Both the position numbers and the translations under genes were made by a program. Shown piece by piece: positions 41,088 through 49,119 of a stretch of DNA of 64,000 nucleotides (within the stretch, counting starts at the first letter, position 1; every line of letters begins with the position of its first letter). The notes below the pieces were generated by a model. The model made no database searches. It was not told the origin of the DNA and saw nothing but the letters and a program-made list of their open reading frames with translations. Location: positions 682,001 through 746,000 of the forward strand of contig NZ_JAEQNE010000002.1 of the NCBI RefSeq assembly GCF_016722785.1, given 5' to 3'. The stretch is from Ramlibacter monticola (GTDB taxonomy: Bacteria; Pseudomonadota; Gammaproteobacteria; Burkholderiales; Burkholderiaceae_C).

Positions 41088-42131
41088 TTACGGGCGCGGC
41101 AGCGTCGGGTGCGGCCACTGCGGCGGATCGAACGCGGCCTGCTGGCGGCCCGCCTGCAGCGCCGCCTCGAAGGCCGGCACCGTGGCGCGCGGGTCCTCGC
41201 CCAGGCCGCGCACGATGCACACGCCGTCGGTGCCGGTGCGCGCGACCTCCTGCACCTGCCGGGGCTCCAGGATGCCGCCGATGGCCGTGACCGGCGCCTG
41301 CGCGGCGCGGCACCACCAGGCGAGGTTGTCCATGCCCTGCGGCAGCCAGGGCATATCCTTGGTGACCGTGGGCCACACCGGACCGCAGGCGATGTAGCGC
41401 GGCGACAGGGTGCGCGCCCGCGCCAGCTCCCACAGGCTGTGCGAGCTCACGCCCAGCGCCATGCCGCTGGCGAGCAGCCGGGCGCGGCCGGGATCGCCGA
41501 GCGCCAGCAGGTCCTCCTGCCCGAGGTGCACGCCCGGGGCGCCGAGCTCCTGCGCGAGCTGCCAGTGGTCGTTGACGAACAGTTCGGCGCCGGCACCGGC
41601 GCTGTCGGCAACCGCCTGCCCGATTTCCGTGCGCAGCATGGCGTGCCAGGCGGCGTCGGGGGAGGCGGGCTTCTTGATCCGCAGCTGCACGGTGCGCACG
41701 CCGGCGGCGAGCACCTGGCGCAGGCGTGCGGCGGAGTCGACGATGGCGTAGAGGTTCAGCGGCCGCGCGTGCCTCGACCCCGACCCTCCCGCGGAGGGGG
41801 AATGAGGAAGGGATTCGCCCCAGGAGAAGGCGGGCAGGACGAAGGGCGCCGGCATCTTCGCCACGATGGCGGCGTCGGCGGTGACGAAGCCCTGCGCCAG
41901 TGCCTGCCGCATGGCGGCGGCGAAGGCACCAGCGGATTGCGCCGGGCCCGCGAGCCAGCCGCACGCCTGCGGCGTGGCTATCCAGTCGAAGCCCTCGCGC
42001 GCGCCCACGATGCACACCGCCATCGCACCGCGGTCCCGCAGCCGCTGCGCCAGCAGGGGCGCCTCCCCCGCGACGCCGGCGCGTTCGCGCGCCTCGTCCG
42101 CCGTGCAGATCACCAGTTCCTGGTCGTTCAT
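41088..42131 (-). CDS. thiE: Thiamine-phosphate synthase with an N-terminal degenerate kinase-like extension
   Basis: 347 residues. The C-terminal ~215 residues are ThiE: NLYAIVDSA, QLRIKKP, ELFVNDHWQLAQELGAPGVH, LGQEDLL, GVSSHSLWEL, YIACGPVWPT and AIGGI. It couples HMP-PP and thiazole phosphate into thiamine phosphate. The first ~115 residues are not part of ThiE. They resemble the last part of ThiD-type HMP-P kinases (RGAMAVCIVG, DWIATPQACGWL, ALAQGFVTADAAIVAKM) but lack the GTGC anion hole, so they look like a decayed ThiDE fusion. A Ser/Gly-rich linker joins the parts. It overlaps the SDR gene by 4 bases. Confidence 0.9.
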   Translation of the reverse strand: MNDQELVICTADEARERAGVAGEAPLLAQRLRDRGAMAVCIVGAREGFDWIATPQACGWLAGPAQSAGAFAAAMRQALAQGFVTADAAIVAKMPAPFVLPAFSWGESLPHSPSAGGSGSRHARPLNLYAIVDSAARLRQVLAAGVRTVQLRIKKPASPDAAWHAMLRTEIGQAVADSAGAGAELFVNDHWQLAQELGAPGVHLGQEDLLALGDPGRARLLASGMALGVSSHSLWELARARTLSPRYIACGPVWPTVTKDMPWLPQGMDNLAWWCRAAQAPVTAIGGILEPRQVQEVARTGTDGVCIVRGLGEDPRATVPAFEAALQAGRQQAAFDPPQWPHPTLPRP

Positions 42132-42895
42132 TGCATCACCCGTCCGCCGTCGACGAAAAGCACCTGGCCGGTGACGAATCCGCTCCAGGGGGAGGCGAGG
42201 AACAGCACCGGGCCCGCCACGTCCTCGGGACGGGCCAGCCGGCGCAACGGCGTCGCCGCCATCAGCGCCTCGCGGAAGGCCGCGCGCGTGCCGCTGCTGC
42301 CTTCGGTGGGATGGACCAGCCCCGGCGCGACGCAGTTGACGCGCACGCCGAGCGGTCCGAGTTCGCTCGCCAGGTTGCGGCTGAAGCCGACCAGGGCCGA
42401 CTTCGCCGTCGTGTAGTCGTGATAGGGGACGACCGGGTTCTCGACCAGGTCGCTCACCAGGTTGACGATGCTGCCCCGCGCGCCGCGGCGGAAGTGCGGC
42501 AGCACCGCCTGGCACATGCGGTACGTGGCACCGACCGAGCCGTCGAACTGCGCCTGGTAATCGGCCCAGGCGAGCTCGGGGAAGGCCTTGCGCTGCTCCG
42601 GGTCGAAGGCGTAGGCGCGGAACGCGTTGTTCACGAGCACGTCGATGCGCCCCGCCTCGTCCACCACCTGCCCGACCAGCCGCTCCGCTTCCGCGGGCGC
42701 GGTCACGTCCGCCTGCAGCGCGAAGGCATCGCCCCCCGCGTCCCGGCACTGCGCCACGACCTCTTCGGCCGCCTTCGCATTGCGCAGGTAGTTGACCGCG
42801 ACGGTGGCCTGCTCCGCCGCGAAGGCGCGCGCAATCGCCGCGCCGATGCCGCGGCTCGCTCCGGTCACCAGCACCACCTGGCCGGCGAAGTTCAT
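42128..42895 (-). CDS. SDR oxidoreductase in the thi/lux-like operon
   Basis: 255 residues, classical short-chain dehydrogenase. It has the NAD(P)-binding TGASRGIGAAIARAFA, NNAFRAYAF in place of NNAG, the catalytic Ser in IVNLVSD, Tyr and Lys in YHDYTTAKSA, and the C-terminal VTGQVLFVDGG. FabG-like sequence; an aldehyde or ketone reductase is likely. It overlaps both neighbours by four bases (ATGA junctions), so it is tightly coupled to the ABC binding protein and thiE. In the proposed route it would reduce the aldehyde made by the LuxC-like enzyme to an alcohol; that is inference from context. Confidence 0.92.
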   Translation of the reverse strand: MNFAGQVVLVTGASRGIGAAIARAFAAEQATVAVNYLRNAKAAEEVVAQCRDAGGDAFALQADVTAPAEAERLVGQVVDEAGRIDVLVNNAFRAYAFDPEQRKAFPELAWADYQAQFDGSVGATYRMCQAVLPHFRRGARGSIVNLVSDLVENPVVPYHDYTTAKSALVGFSRNLASELGPLGVRVNCVAPGLVHPTEGSSGTRAAFREALMAATPLRRLARPEDVAGPVLFLASPWSGFVTGQVLFVDGGRVMQ

Positions 42896-43899
42896 CCCGG
42901 CTCCCCGCGGCGCCCCGGCAGCAGGTCCTGGCTCACCACCTTGCCCACGTCCAGCGGCTTCTGCACCAGGCCCAGCCTGCGATAGGTGTCCGCGGCCGCC
43001 TGCAGCGAGGCGACGTCCAGCGCGCCCAGGCCGTTGCGCCGGGTCAGCGCCGAGACGCTGGAGGCGTTGCGCAGCTTGATGATCTCGAGATTGAGCGCCG
43101 GGTCGGTGCCGTCGATGGCCCGCTTCACCGCGAGCTGGGCCGCCTCTTCCGGCTTGGCCATCATCCAGGCGGCCGCATCGGCGTAGCCGCGCAGGAAGCG
43201 CTGCAGGGCCGCGCGCTTCGCCTGGTAGACGTCCTCGCGCACCACGAACAGGTCGCTCGACATGGGCAGGACCTGGCCGACTTCGATCACGTTCACTTCG
43301 GGCAGGCCGCGGCGGCGGCCGATCAGCAGGCCGGTGTCGGTGGCCGCGGTGGCGTCCACCTGCCCCTGCATCAGCGGCGCGAAATTCAGCAGCCCGGTGA
43401 CGACCACCGTCACGTCGGACTCGGACAGGCCGGCCGAGTGCAGCAGCACCTGCAGCCCCTGGCGCGTGCCGCTCGCGAGGCTGTAGACGCCGATCTTCTT
43501 CCCCTTCAGGTCGGCAGGCCGGGTGATGTTGCTGCCCTTGAGCGACACCACGTTGAAGACGTTCTGCGGATAGATGTCGTAGATCGCGCGCAGCTTCTCG
43601 CCCTTGTCGAGCGCGGCGAAGAAGGTGAGCGGGTCGCTGAAGGCGACGTCGGCCTGCCCGGCCAGGATGTTGCGGATCGCATCGGCGCTGCCGGCGCCCG
43701 GCACGTATTCCAGCGCGATGCCCTGGGCGCGGTAGAAGCCCTTGTCCTCGTCCACCAGCAGGGGCGTGACCTCGGTGATCGGCTTGTTCCAGCCGGCCAC
43801 GACGATCCGGTCCAGGCGCGGCGGGGTGTTCTGCGCGAAGCTCGCAAGGGGTGCCGCGAGCAGGGCGGCCAGCAGGTCGCGGCGGGCGATGGGATGCAT
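42892..43899 (-). CDS. ABC importer substrate-binding protein (NMT1/SsuA-type)
   Basis: 335 residues with a Tat-like leader (RRDLLAALLAAPLASFAQ). It is a type II periplasmic binding fold of the NMT1/THI5-like family: DKGFYRAQGIALEYVPGAGS, GQADVAFSDPLTFFAAL, ADLKGKKIGVYSLASG. The usual HMP-precursor motif (DWxPNxxHxG) of classical ThiY is absent; the corresponding stretch is AGWNKPITEVTPLLVDEDKG. This suggests a different ligand, such as a carboxylated or otherwise altered thiamine fragment. It sits nine bases after the permease gene and overlaps the SDR gene. Confidence 0.88.
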   Translation of the reverse strand: MHPIARRDLLAALLAAPLASFAQNTPPRLDRIVVAGWNKPITEVTPLLVDEDKGFYRAQGIALEYVPGAGSADAIRNILAGQADVAFSDPLTFFAALDKGEKLRAIYDIYPQNVFNVVSLKGSNITRPADLKGKKIGVYSLASGTRQGLQVLLHSAGLSESDVTVVVTGLLNFAPLMQGQVDATAATDTGLLIGRRRGLPEVNVIEVGQVLPMSSDLFVVREDVYQAKRAALQRFLRGYADAAAWMMAKPEEAAQLAVKRAIDGTDPALNLEIIKLRNASSVSALTRRNGLGALDVASLQAAADTYRRLGLVQKPLDVGKVVSQDLLPGRRGEPG

Positions 43900-43908
43900 G
43901 GGATCTCC

Positions 43909-44664
43909 TCAGGAGTTGCGGGTGAAGGGCAGCAGCAGCCAGCGCTCCAGCAGCAGCGTGGCCTGGTAGACGGACATGCCGAGCGCGGCGATCAGCACCA
44001 GCACGGCGAACATCAGGGACGTGTCCATGGTTCCCTGCGAGGCGATGACCAGCGCGCCCAGGCCGCGGCTCGCGCCGATGAATTCGCCGACCACTGCGCC
44101 AACCAGCGCCAGCACCACCGCCACGCGCAGCCCGGCGAGGATGCCGGGCAGGCCCGAGGGCAGCTTCAGGCGCCAGAGCGTCTGCGCGCGGGTGGCCCCC
44201 AGCATGCGGAACAGCTCCAGCCGCTCGGGCGGGACCTGCTGCAGCGCGGTGAGCGTGTTCTCCAGCAGCGGGAAGAAGCAGATCAGCGCGGTGATGACCA
44301 CGGTGCTGGTCATGCCGAAGCCGAACCACAGCACGAACAGCGGCGCCAGCGCCAGCTTGGGGACCACCTGGCTGGCCACCACGTAGGGCATCAGCAGCCG
44401 GCGCAGCGGCGCCGATTCGGCCAGCGCGATGCCGGCGCCGAAGCCGACGGCGCAGCCGCCCGCCACACCCAGCAGCAGTTCGAGCATCGTCGCCTGCAGG
44501 TGCGGCCAGAAGTAGCCGCTGGCGAGTCCCTGCCAGAGCGAGGTCGCCACGGCGGAAGGCGGCGGCAGCACCAGCTTCGGCAGGCCCAGCGTGCGGCAGG
44601 CGGCCTCCCACGCAGCGAGCAGGGCCGCCAGCAGCAGCAGCGATGCCAGTCGGGCGCGGGTCAT
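43909..44664 (-). CDS. ABC importer permease
   Basis: 251 residues with about six hydrophobic helices and the binding-protein-dependent transport signature (EAA loop: EFIGASRGLGALVI, preceded by RLKLPSGLPGILAGLRVAVV). It belongs to the SsuC/TauC/ThiX family of nitrate, sulfonate, taurine and thiamine-precursor permeases. Four-base overlap with the ATPase gene upstream. As a single permease gene it probably acts as a homodimer. Confidence 0.9.
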   Translation of the reverse strand: MTRARLASLLLLAALLAAWEAACRTLGLPKLVLPPPSAVATSLWQGLASGYFWPHLQATMLELLLGVAGGCAVGFGAGIALAESAPLRRLLMPYVVASQVVPKLALAPLFVLWFGFGMTSTVVITALICFFPLLENTLTALQQVPPERLELFRMLGATRAQTLWRLKLPSGLPGILAGLRVAVVLALVGAVVGEFIGASRGLGALVIASQGTMDTSLMFAVLVLIAALGMSVYQATLLLERWLLLPFTRNS

Positions 44665-45410
44665 GCTTCCACGGCCTCCAGGTGCAGGGCCGCGCGGACT
44701 TCGGCGCAGCGCTGCGCGAAGGCGGGGCTGTAGCGGGTCTGCGCCGTGCGCGCGGGCAGCTCGATCGCGATCTCCTGCACGATGCGGCCCGACTCGACCA
44801 CGTCGACGCGGTCCGCGAGGTACACCGCCTCCGCGATGTCGTGCGTCACGAACAGCACGCCGGTGCCGCGCGCGCGGCACATCTGCAGCAGGTCGCGCTG
44901 CAGTTCCTCGCGCGTGATCGCGTCCAGCGCGGCGAAGGGCTCGTCCAGCAGCAACAGCGAGGGCTGCAGGATCAGCGCCCGCGCCAGGGCGACCCGGCTC
45001 TGCTGGCCGCCCGAGAGCTGGCGCGGGTACTTGCGCGCGTGCGCCGCGAGGCCGAGCTGCTCCAGCAGCTGCAGCGCCTGCGCGGCTTCTTCGGGACGGG
45101 GGCGGTGGTGCAGCGACACCGGCAGCAGCACGTTGTCGATCACGCGCTGCCACTCCAGCAGGTTGGGCGCCTGGAACACGAAGCCGATGTCGGGGCCGAT
45201 GGCGTCGCGGCCGCGGCCCCGGAACACCACCTCGCCGCTGTCCGGGCGCAGCAGGCCGGCCGCGAGCTTCAGCAGCGTCGTCTTGCCGCAGCCGCTGCGG
45301 CCGACGAGGCAGTGGAAGGCCCCGGCCGCGACGTCGAGGTCCACGCCGGCCACCGTGGCGGGCCAGCCAGGGAAGGCGAAGCGCACGTCGCGCAGGGACA
45401 GCAGGCTCAC
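44661..45410 (-). CDS. ABC importer ATPase
   Basis: 249 residues from a GTG start that overlaps the LuxC-type stop (GTGA). Walker A is GRSGCGKTTLL, the Q-loop FVFQAPNLLEW, the signature LSGGQQSRVALARAL, Walker B LLLLDEPFAALD and the H-loop FVTHDIAEAVYLAD. SsuB/TauB/ThiZ type. It completes a classical three-gene importer driven from the TPP-riboswitch promoter. Confidence 0.92.
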   Translation of the reverse strand: MSLLSLRDVRFAFPGWPATVAGVDLDVAAGAFHCLVGRSGCGKTTLLKLAAGLLRPDSGEVVFRGRGRDAIGPDIGFVFQAPNLLEWQRVIDNVLLPVSLHHRPRPEEAAQALQLLEQLGLAAHARKYPRQLSGGQQSRVALARALILQPSLLLLDEPFAALDAITREELQRDLLQMCRARGTGVLFVTHDIAEAVYLADRVDVVESGRIVQEIAIELPARTAQTRYSPAFAQRCAEVRAALHLEAVEA

Positions 45411-46873
45411 GGCAGCTGCTCCTGCGCATACGGCGCGCAGCGGTCGGCCGCACGCTCGGCCGAGCCCTCGATCTCCACCATGCGAACGAGGTCCGCGAGG
45501 TTGAAGCGGCCGTCGTGGTGCCAGCCGGCTTCGGGCGAGCTCATGGCCCCGAGGGCGCAGATGCGCGTGACGCCGACGCGGCCCAGCGCTTCGCCCAGCG
45601 CGTAGAGGCGTTCGGGCTCGCAGGCGAGGCCCACCGTCTGCAGGAAGCGCGCGTGCGGCGCGGCGAGCGGCAGCACGTCCTCCAGCGCGTCGACCTCGCT
45701 CACGTGGATGCCGCGGCCGCCGCCGGTGGGCGCGAGCGGCTGCGGCGTGTCGCTGTACGCGACGCACCAGGCCGCGTCCGCATCGCCCAGCAACTCGCAG
45801 CCCTCGCCGGCCAGCGAGCGCAGTTCGGCCGCCTGGCGCCAGTTGGCGATCGCCGCCGCGTCTTCCAGCGCCAGCGCGCGGCGCGGGAAGCGCTGCTGCA
45901 GGTTCGCGAGTTCGGCCGCCAGGTACTGGGCGAAGGCGCGCGGCGCCACCTTGCCTCCGCGTTCGACGTAGAAGTGGTGCGGCGAGTAGCAACCCTGCTG
46001 CTCGTAGCGCACGATGTCGTGCGCCGCGAGCCGCGCCGTCGCGGGCGCGCGCTGCGTGTCGAGGGCCGCCCTGCCGACGAGGCCGAAACCCAGCTTGTGG
46101 CCGTAGCCGAGGAAGCGCGCGCTCACCGGCACCTGCGCGCGCACCTGCGCGATCGCCTCGTCGCCGCCGTAGGCCAGCACGGTGTCGGCCTCGCCGAACA
46201 CGGCCGCGGCGCTGCGCGCGTCGCCGCCCTTCCACCACACGATCGCCAGGCACTCGCCCAGCGGCGGGTGCACTTCGGCCAGCAGGCGCGCGAACAGGCT
46301 GGCGAATACGGGCTCCGCGCTCGGCAGCTTGCCCAGCGAGCCGGCCTTCACCAGCAGCCCGCAGGCGAGGCTCCACAGCGGCAGCGCCGGCACGTTGCCC
46401 GCCCAGCTGTGCACCAGCAGTTCGGGGCCGAAGGCCCGCACCGCGCCGCCCTTGGGCGCGGGCTGGAACTCGTCCAGCACCTTGGGATTGGCGAAATCCT
46501 CGGCGACGAAGCGATGCAGCTGCGGCGCCCGGAAGGTCTGCAGGAAGCCGTCGAGGCCCAGCCGGACCATCTCGGCGTCGTAGCCGCTCACGGTGGGCAG
46601 CAGCCGCTCGGCCTCCTGCCGCCAGGGGTCGCGCGGATCGAGCAGGCGCATCACGGCCGCATCGAGGATGCGCACGATCCCCGACACCGGCAGGGTCTTC
46701 AGGTGCCGGGCGCTGGCGGCCCTGACGCGCCGCGCCAGCGCGCCGAGTTGCGCCGGCGCCAGCACGGGGACGCGGACTTCGAGCTGGCGGCCGCCCGCGG
46801 CGAAGGGCAGCGTGTGCCACGCCACCTCCTCCGCACGCAGTCCGGGCAGGTGGCCCGCGGTCCAGATGGCCAT
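45407..46873 (-). CDS. LuxC-like acyl reductase (acyl-thioester to aldehyde)
   Basis: 488 residues from ATG 46873; a GTG two codons upstream that overlaps the previous stop is also possible. The pattern is that of the acyl-CoA reductase family PF05893 (LuxC): HSWAGNVPALPLWSLACGLL, KLPSAEPVFASLFARLL, then the active-site Cys in RYEQQGCYSPHHFYVE at C295, and SEVDALEDVLPL near the end. LuxC takes the acyl group from LuxE or acyl-CoA and reduces it to an aldehyde with NADPH. There are no luciferase genes here. Placement directly after the LuxE-like gene and before an importer in a thiamine-regulated operon suggests a small carboxylate substrate, not a long fatty acid. Confidence 0.87.
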   Translation of the reverse strand: MAIWTAGHLPGLRAEEVAWHTLPFAAGGRQLEVRVPVLAPAQLGALARRVRAASARHLKTLPVSGIVRILDAAVMRLLDPRDPWRQEAERLLPTVSGYDAEMVRLGLDGFLQTFRAPQLHRFVAEDFANPKVLDEFQPAPKGGAVRAFGPELLVHSWAGNVPALPLWSLACGLLVKAGSLGKLPSAEPVFASLFARLLAEVHPPLGECLAIVWWKGGDARSAAAVFGEADTVLAYGGDEAIAQVRAQVPVSARFLGYGHKLGFGLVGRAALDTQRAPATARLAAHDIVRYEQQGCYSPHHFYVERGGKVAPRAFAQYLAAELANLQQRFPRRALALEDAAAIANWRQAAELRSLAGEGCELLGDADAAWCVAYSDTPQPLAPTGGGRGIHVSEVDALEDVLPLAAPHARFLQTVGLACEPERLYALGEALGRVGVTRICALGAMSSPEAGWHHDGRFNLADLVRMVEIEGSAERAADRCAPYAQEQLP

Positions 46874-46875
46874 GC

Positions 46876-47952
46876 TCACCCCCGTGCAGCCTGCAGGAAC
46901 TCCTGCACCGCCAGCGAGCAGCCCTTGGCCTGCGCGTCCCCGGCGCGTCCCAGCAGCAGGAAGCCCTGGCCCGAGGCCACCCCGACGTCCTCGGTGAGGA
47001 TGGTGGTGACGGCGTTGAAGCTGGCGAGATCGCAGTGCACGAGGATGCCGCGCTCCCCCGCCGGCACGTCGCGCCCGGTGAGCGGATCCACGACGCGGGA
47101 GCGGATCCAGTGCGGGCCCGACTTGACCGAGGGCACGACGGCATTGCCCTCGTCGTAGAGCTGGGTGCTCAGCTCGGTCATCCCATACATGTTGATGCAG
47201 CGCTCGCGCGGCACGCCGAAGGCCTGCGCCAGCGCGGCGTAGAAGTCCTCCAGCGGCAGTTCGCGCGACTGGCTCTTGTAGCCGCCGGTGTCGAGCAGGC
47301 GGCTGCCCGCGGGCAGGCGGAAGCGCTCCCCGGTCGCGGCGAGCGCGTCGAGGAAGTGGACGAAGCTGTAGCTGGCGCCGAGCACGGCGCAGGGTTCGCC
47401 GCTGGCTTCGGCGCCGCGCAGGAAGGCACGCAGGCCGTCGAAGTCCATGCCCTGCGGGCCCACGAAGTACGCGCTGTCGCCGGTGCCGAACTCCCTGGCG
47501 GCCAGGGCGAGGTAGTGGGCCAGCGAGGAGTTGGGCATCGCCTGTTCGTCCGGGAACAGGATGGCCATGCGCAGGCGCGGGGCGCCCTGCATGAAGCGGC
47601 GCGCGAAGTTGCGGCGGAAGGAGGCGTCCCACACCGCCATGGTCGGGTGGTAGTGGCGGCCCTTGACCTCGCCGCGCGTGGTGCCGCTGGTCATGAACAC
47701 GCGCTCGCAGCTGTCGGCCGGGGCGCAGCTGAGGGTGACTTCCTTGAAGGCGCTGATCGGAACCGCGGGGATGTCGCGCCAGCTCCTGACGCTGCGCGGC
47801 GTGGCGCCGCGGCCCTGGCAGAAGCGCCGGAACGCCGCGTTGTCCGCGTGCTGCCCGGCGAACAGGCGCAGGGCCAGCGCGTCGAACTCCGCGTCGGTGC
47901 AGCCGTCCTGCGCAAGGAACGACAGCAGCGTGTCGACGAGCGGGGCGTTCAT
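46876..47952 (-). CDS. LuxE-like acyl-protein synthetase (ATP-dependent acid activation)
   Basis: 358 residues, ATG overlapping the thiD stop by four bases. LuxE family (PF04443): an ATP-binding loop FMTSGTTRGEVKGRHYHP, DTGGYKSQSRELPLEDFY, NMYGMTELSTQLYDEGN, then FNAVTTILTEDVGV. A Cys near the C-terminus (C345 in AKGCSLAVQEF) matches the position of the acyl-accepting cysteine of LuxE. The enzyme adenylates a carboxylic acid and holds it as a thioester for the reductase. Pairing with the LuxC homologue next door reconstitutes a carboxylate reductase. Acid identity is unknown. Confidence 0.86.
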   Translation of the reverse strand: MNAPLVDTLLSFLAQDGCTDAEFDALALRLFAGQHADNAAFRRFCQGRGATPRSVRSWRDIPAVPISAFKEVTLSCAPADSCERVFMTSGTTRGEVKGRHYHPTMAVWDASFRRNFARRFMQGAPRLRMAILFPDEQAMPNSSLAHYLALAAREFGTGDSAYFVGPQGMDFDGLRAFLRGAEASGEPCAVLGASYSFVHFLDALAATGERFRLPAGSRLLDTGGYKSQSRELPLEDFYAALAQAFGVPRERCINMYGMTELSTQLYDEGNAVVPSVKSGPHWIRSRVVDPLTGRDVPAGERGILVHCDLASFNAVTTILTEDVGVASGQGFLLLGRAGDAQAKGCSLAVQEFLQAARG

Positions 47953-48791
47953 GCCAGCGGCCGCTTCTGCATCGCCTGCGGGGCGTGGGCGTGGTTCAGC
48001 GGCCCGCTGCCCGCGCCCGTGCGCACGTCGGCGCCGGCCTGCAGGGCGCCGCGGATGTAGTCGCGCGCGCAGCGCACCGCGGCCTCCAGGTCGAGGCCCA
48101 GCGCGAGCTGGCTGGCGATCGCGCTGGAGAGCGTGCAGCCGGTGCCGTGCGTGTTGCCGCTGGCGATGCGGGGCGCGCGCATCCACAGCGGCTGGCCGCC
48201 GCGCGCCAGCAGCAGGTCGCTGACGGTCTCCCCTTCGAGGTGGCCGCCCTTGACCAGCACCGCGTTGGCGCCGCGCTCGAGCAACCGGCGCGCCGCGGCC
48301 TCCATGTCGGCTTCGGTGCGCAGCGGCTGGCCGACCAGCAGCGCGGCTTCGTCGAGATTGGGCGTGACGACGGTGGCGAGCGGGAACAGCTCGCGCACCA
48401 GCACCTCGATGGCCGCATCGTCGATGAGCTTGGCGCCGCTGGTGGCGATCATCACCGGGTCCAGCACCACCTTCGCGATGCCGTGCCGCCGCAGGGCCGC
48501 GGCGACCGTGCGCACGGTGTCGGCCGAATGCAGCATGCCGATCTTGACCGCATCGACGCCGATGTCCTCGACCACGGCGTCGATCTGGTCGGTGAGGAAC
48601 TGGGCGGGCACCCCGTGGATGGCGCGCACGCCGAGGGTGTTCTGCGCGGTCAGCGCCGTGATCGCGGTCATGCCGAAGCAGCCGAGCGCGGTGAAGGTCT
48701 TCAGGTCGGCCTGGATGCCGGCGCCGCCACCGCTGTCGGAGCCTGCGATGGACAGGACGCGCGGGTACCGGAAGGCTGGAACGATGTTCAA
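47949..48791 (-). CDS. thiD: HMP/HMP-phosphate kinase
   Basis: 280 residues from a TTG start (48789-48791) with GGAG about 6 bases upstream. It is a ribokinase-type fold: SIAGSDSGGGAGIQADLKTF, GCFGMTAITALTAQNT, VLDPVMIATSG, LVKGGHLEG and the anion hole NTHGTGCTLSSAIAS. It phosphorylates hydroxymethylpyrimidine to HMP-P and HMP-PP. It is the first gene behind the TPP riboswitch; the weak TTG start fits translational control by that element. The C-terminal tail (GPLNHAHAPQAMQ) is typical of Burkholderiales ThiD. Confidence 0.95.
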   Translation of the reverse strand: MNIVPAFRYPRVLSIAGSDSGGGAGIQADLKTFTALGCFGMTAITALTAQNTLGVRAIHGVPAQFLTDQIDAVVEDIGVDAVKIGMLHSADTVRTVAAALRRHGIAKVVLDPVMIATSGAKLIDDAAIEVLVRELFPLATVVTPNLDEAALLVGQPLRTEADMEAAARRLLERGANAVLVKGGHLEGETVSDLLLARGGQPLWMRAPRIASGNTHGTGCTLSSAIASQLALGLDLEAAVRCARDYIRGALQAGADVRTGAGSGPLNHAHAPQAMQKRPLA

Positions 48792-48860
48792 GGGGGCTCC
48801 TTCGCGAGCGAAACAGGTGCTCCGAAGGATTCGCCCCGGACCCGGGATGGGTCAGGCTTG

Positions 48861-48940
48861 CAGCTCTCCTTCCGCCGGTCTGAACCGGTTCAAGTTCACG
48901 GGTCTGGATCTCAGCACGCGATGCGTACACCCCGGAGCTG
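48861..48940 (-). promoter_or_regulatory. TPP riboswitch controlling the thi/lux-like operon
   Basis: Read on the minus strand. P1 is closed by CAGCTC (48935-48940) and GAGCTG (48861-48866). Inside are CCGGGGTG, the invariant CTGAGAT, ACCCGTGAACTTGA and CCGGTTCAGACCGG, followed by CGGAAGGAGAGC, the THI-box order. Downstream ATCCTTCG (minus strand) can pair with the CGAAGGAG ribosome site of thiD. Translation-level shut-off by thiamine diphosphate is therefore plausible, although the GC-rich hairpin could also act in transcription. Confidence 0.93.
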
Positions 48941-48990
48941 TGGCGATTGTGACACAGGGGCGGGGGGGCGCATCGTGGGGCCCCAAAACC

Positions 48991-49113
48991 CAACAGCCGG
49001 ACGCAGAGGACGCGAAAGATACGCAGAGGGCGCAGAAAAGACAAAGGAAACGTTAAAAGGTCTTCTTTTGCGTCCTTTGCGTACCCTTTGCGTTCTCTGC
49101 GTCCGGCTGTTGT
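48991..49113. repeat. Long intergenic inverted repeat
   Basis: The arm 48991-49043 starting CAACAGCCGGACGCAGAG is the imperfect inverse of the arm 49060-49113 ending CTGCGTCCGGCTGTTG, over more than 50 bases. Each arm contains short direct repeats of the type GACGCAGAGGACGC or GCGTCCTTTGCGTAC. This resembles mobile intergenic hairpins of Comamonadaceae. It lies between the SDR gene and the thiamine riboswitch, so it could act as the terminator of the former only if transcribed from elsewhere. Confidence 0.85.
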
Positions 49114-49119
49114 GCGTTT

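Noticed and set aside
44661..47952. Bioluminescence (lux) operon
   Set aside because: LuxE- and LuxC-like genes are present but there is no luxA, luxB or luxD, and the surroundings are thiamine genes.
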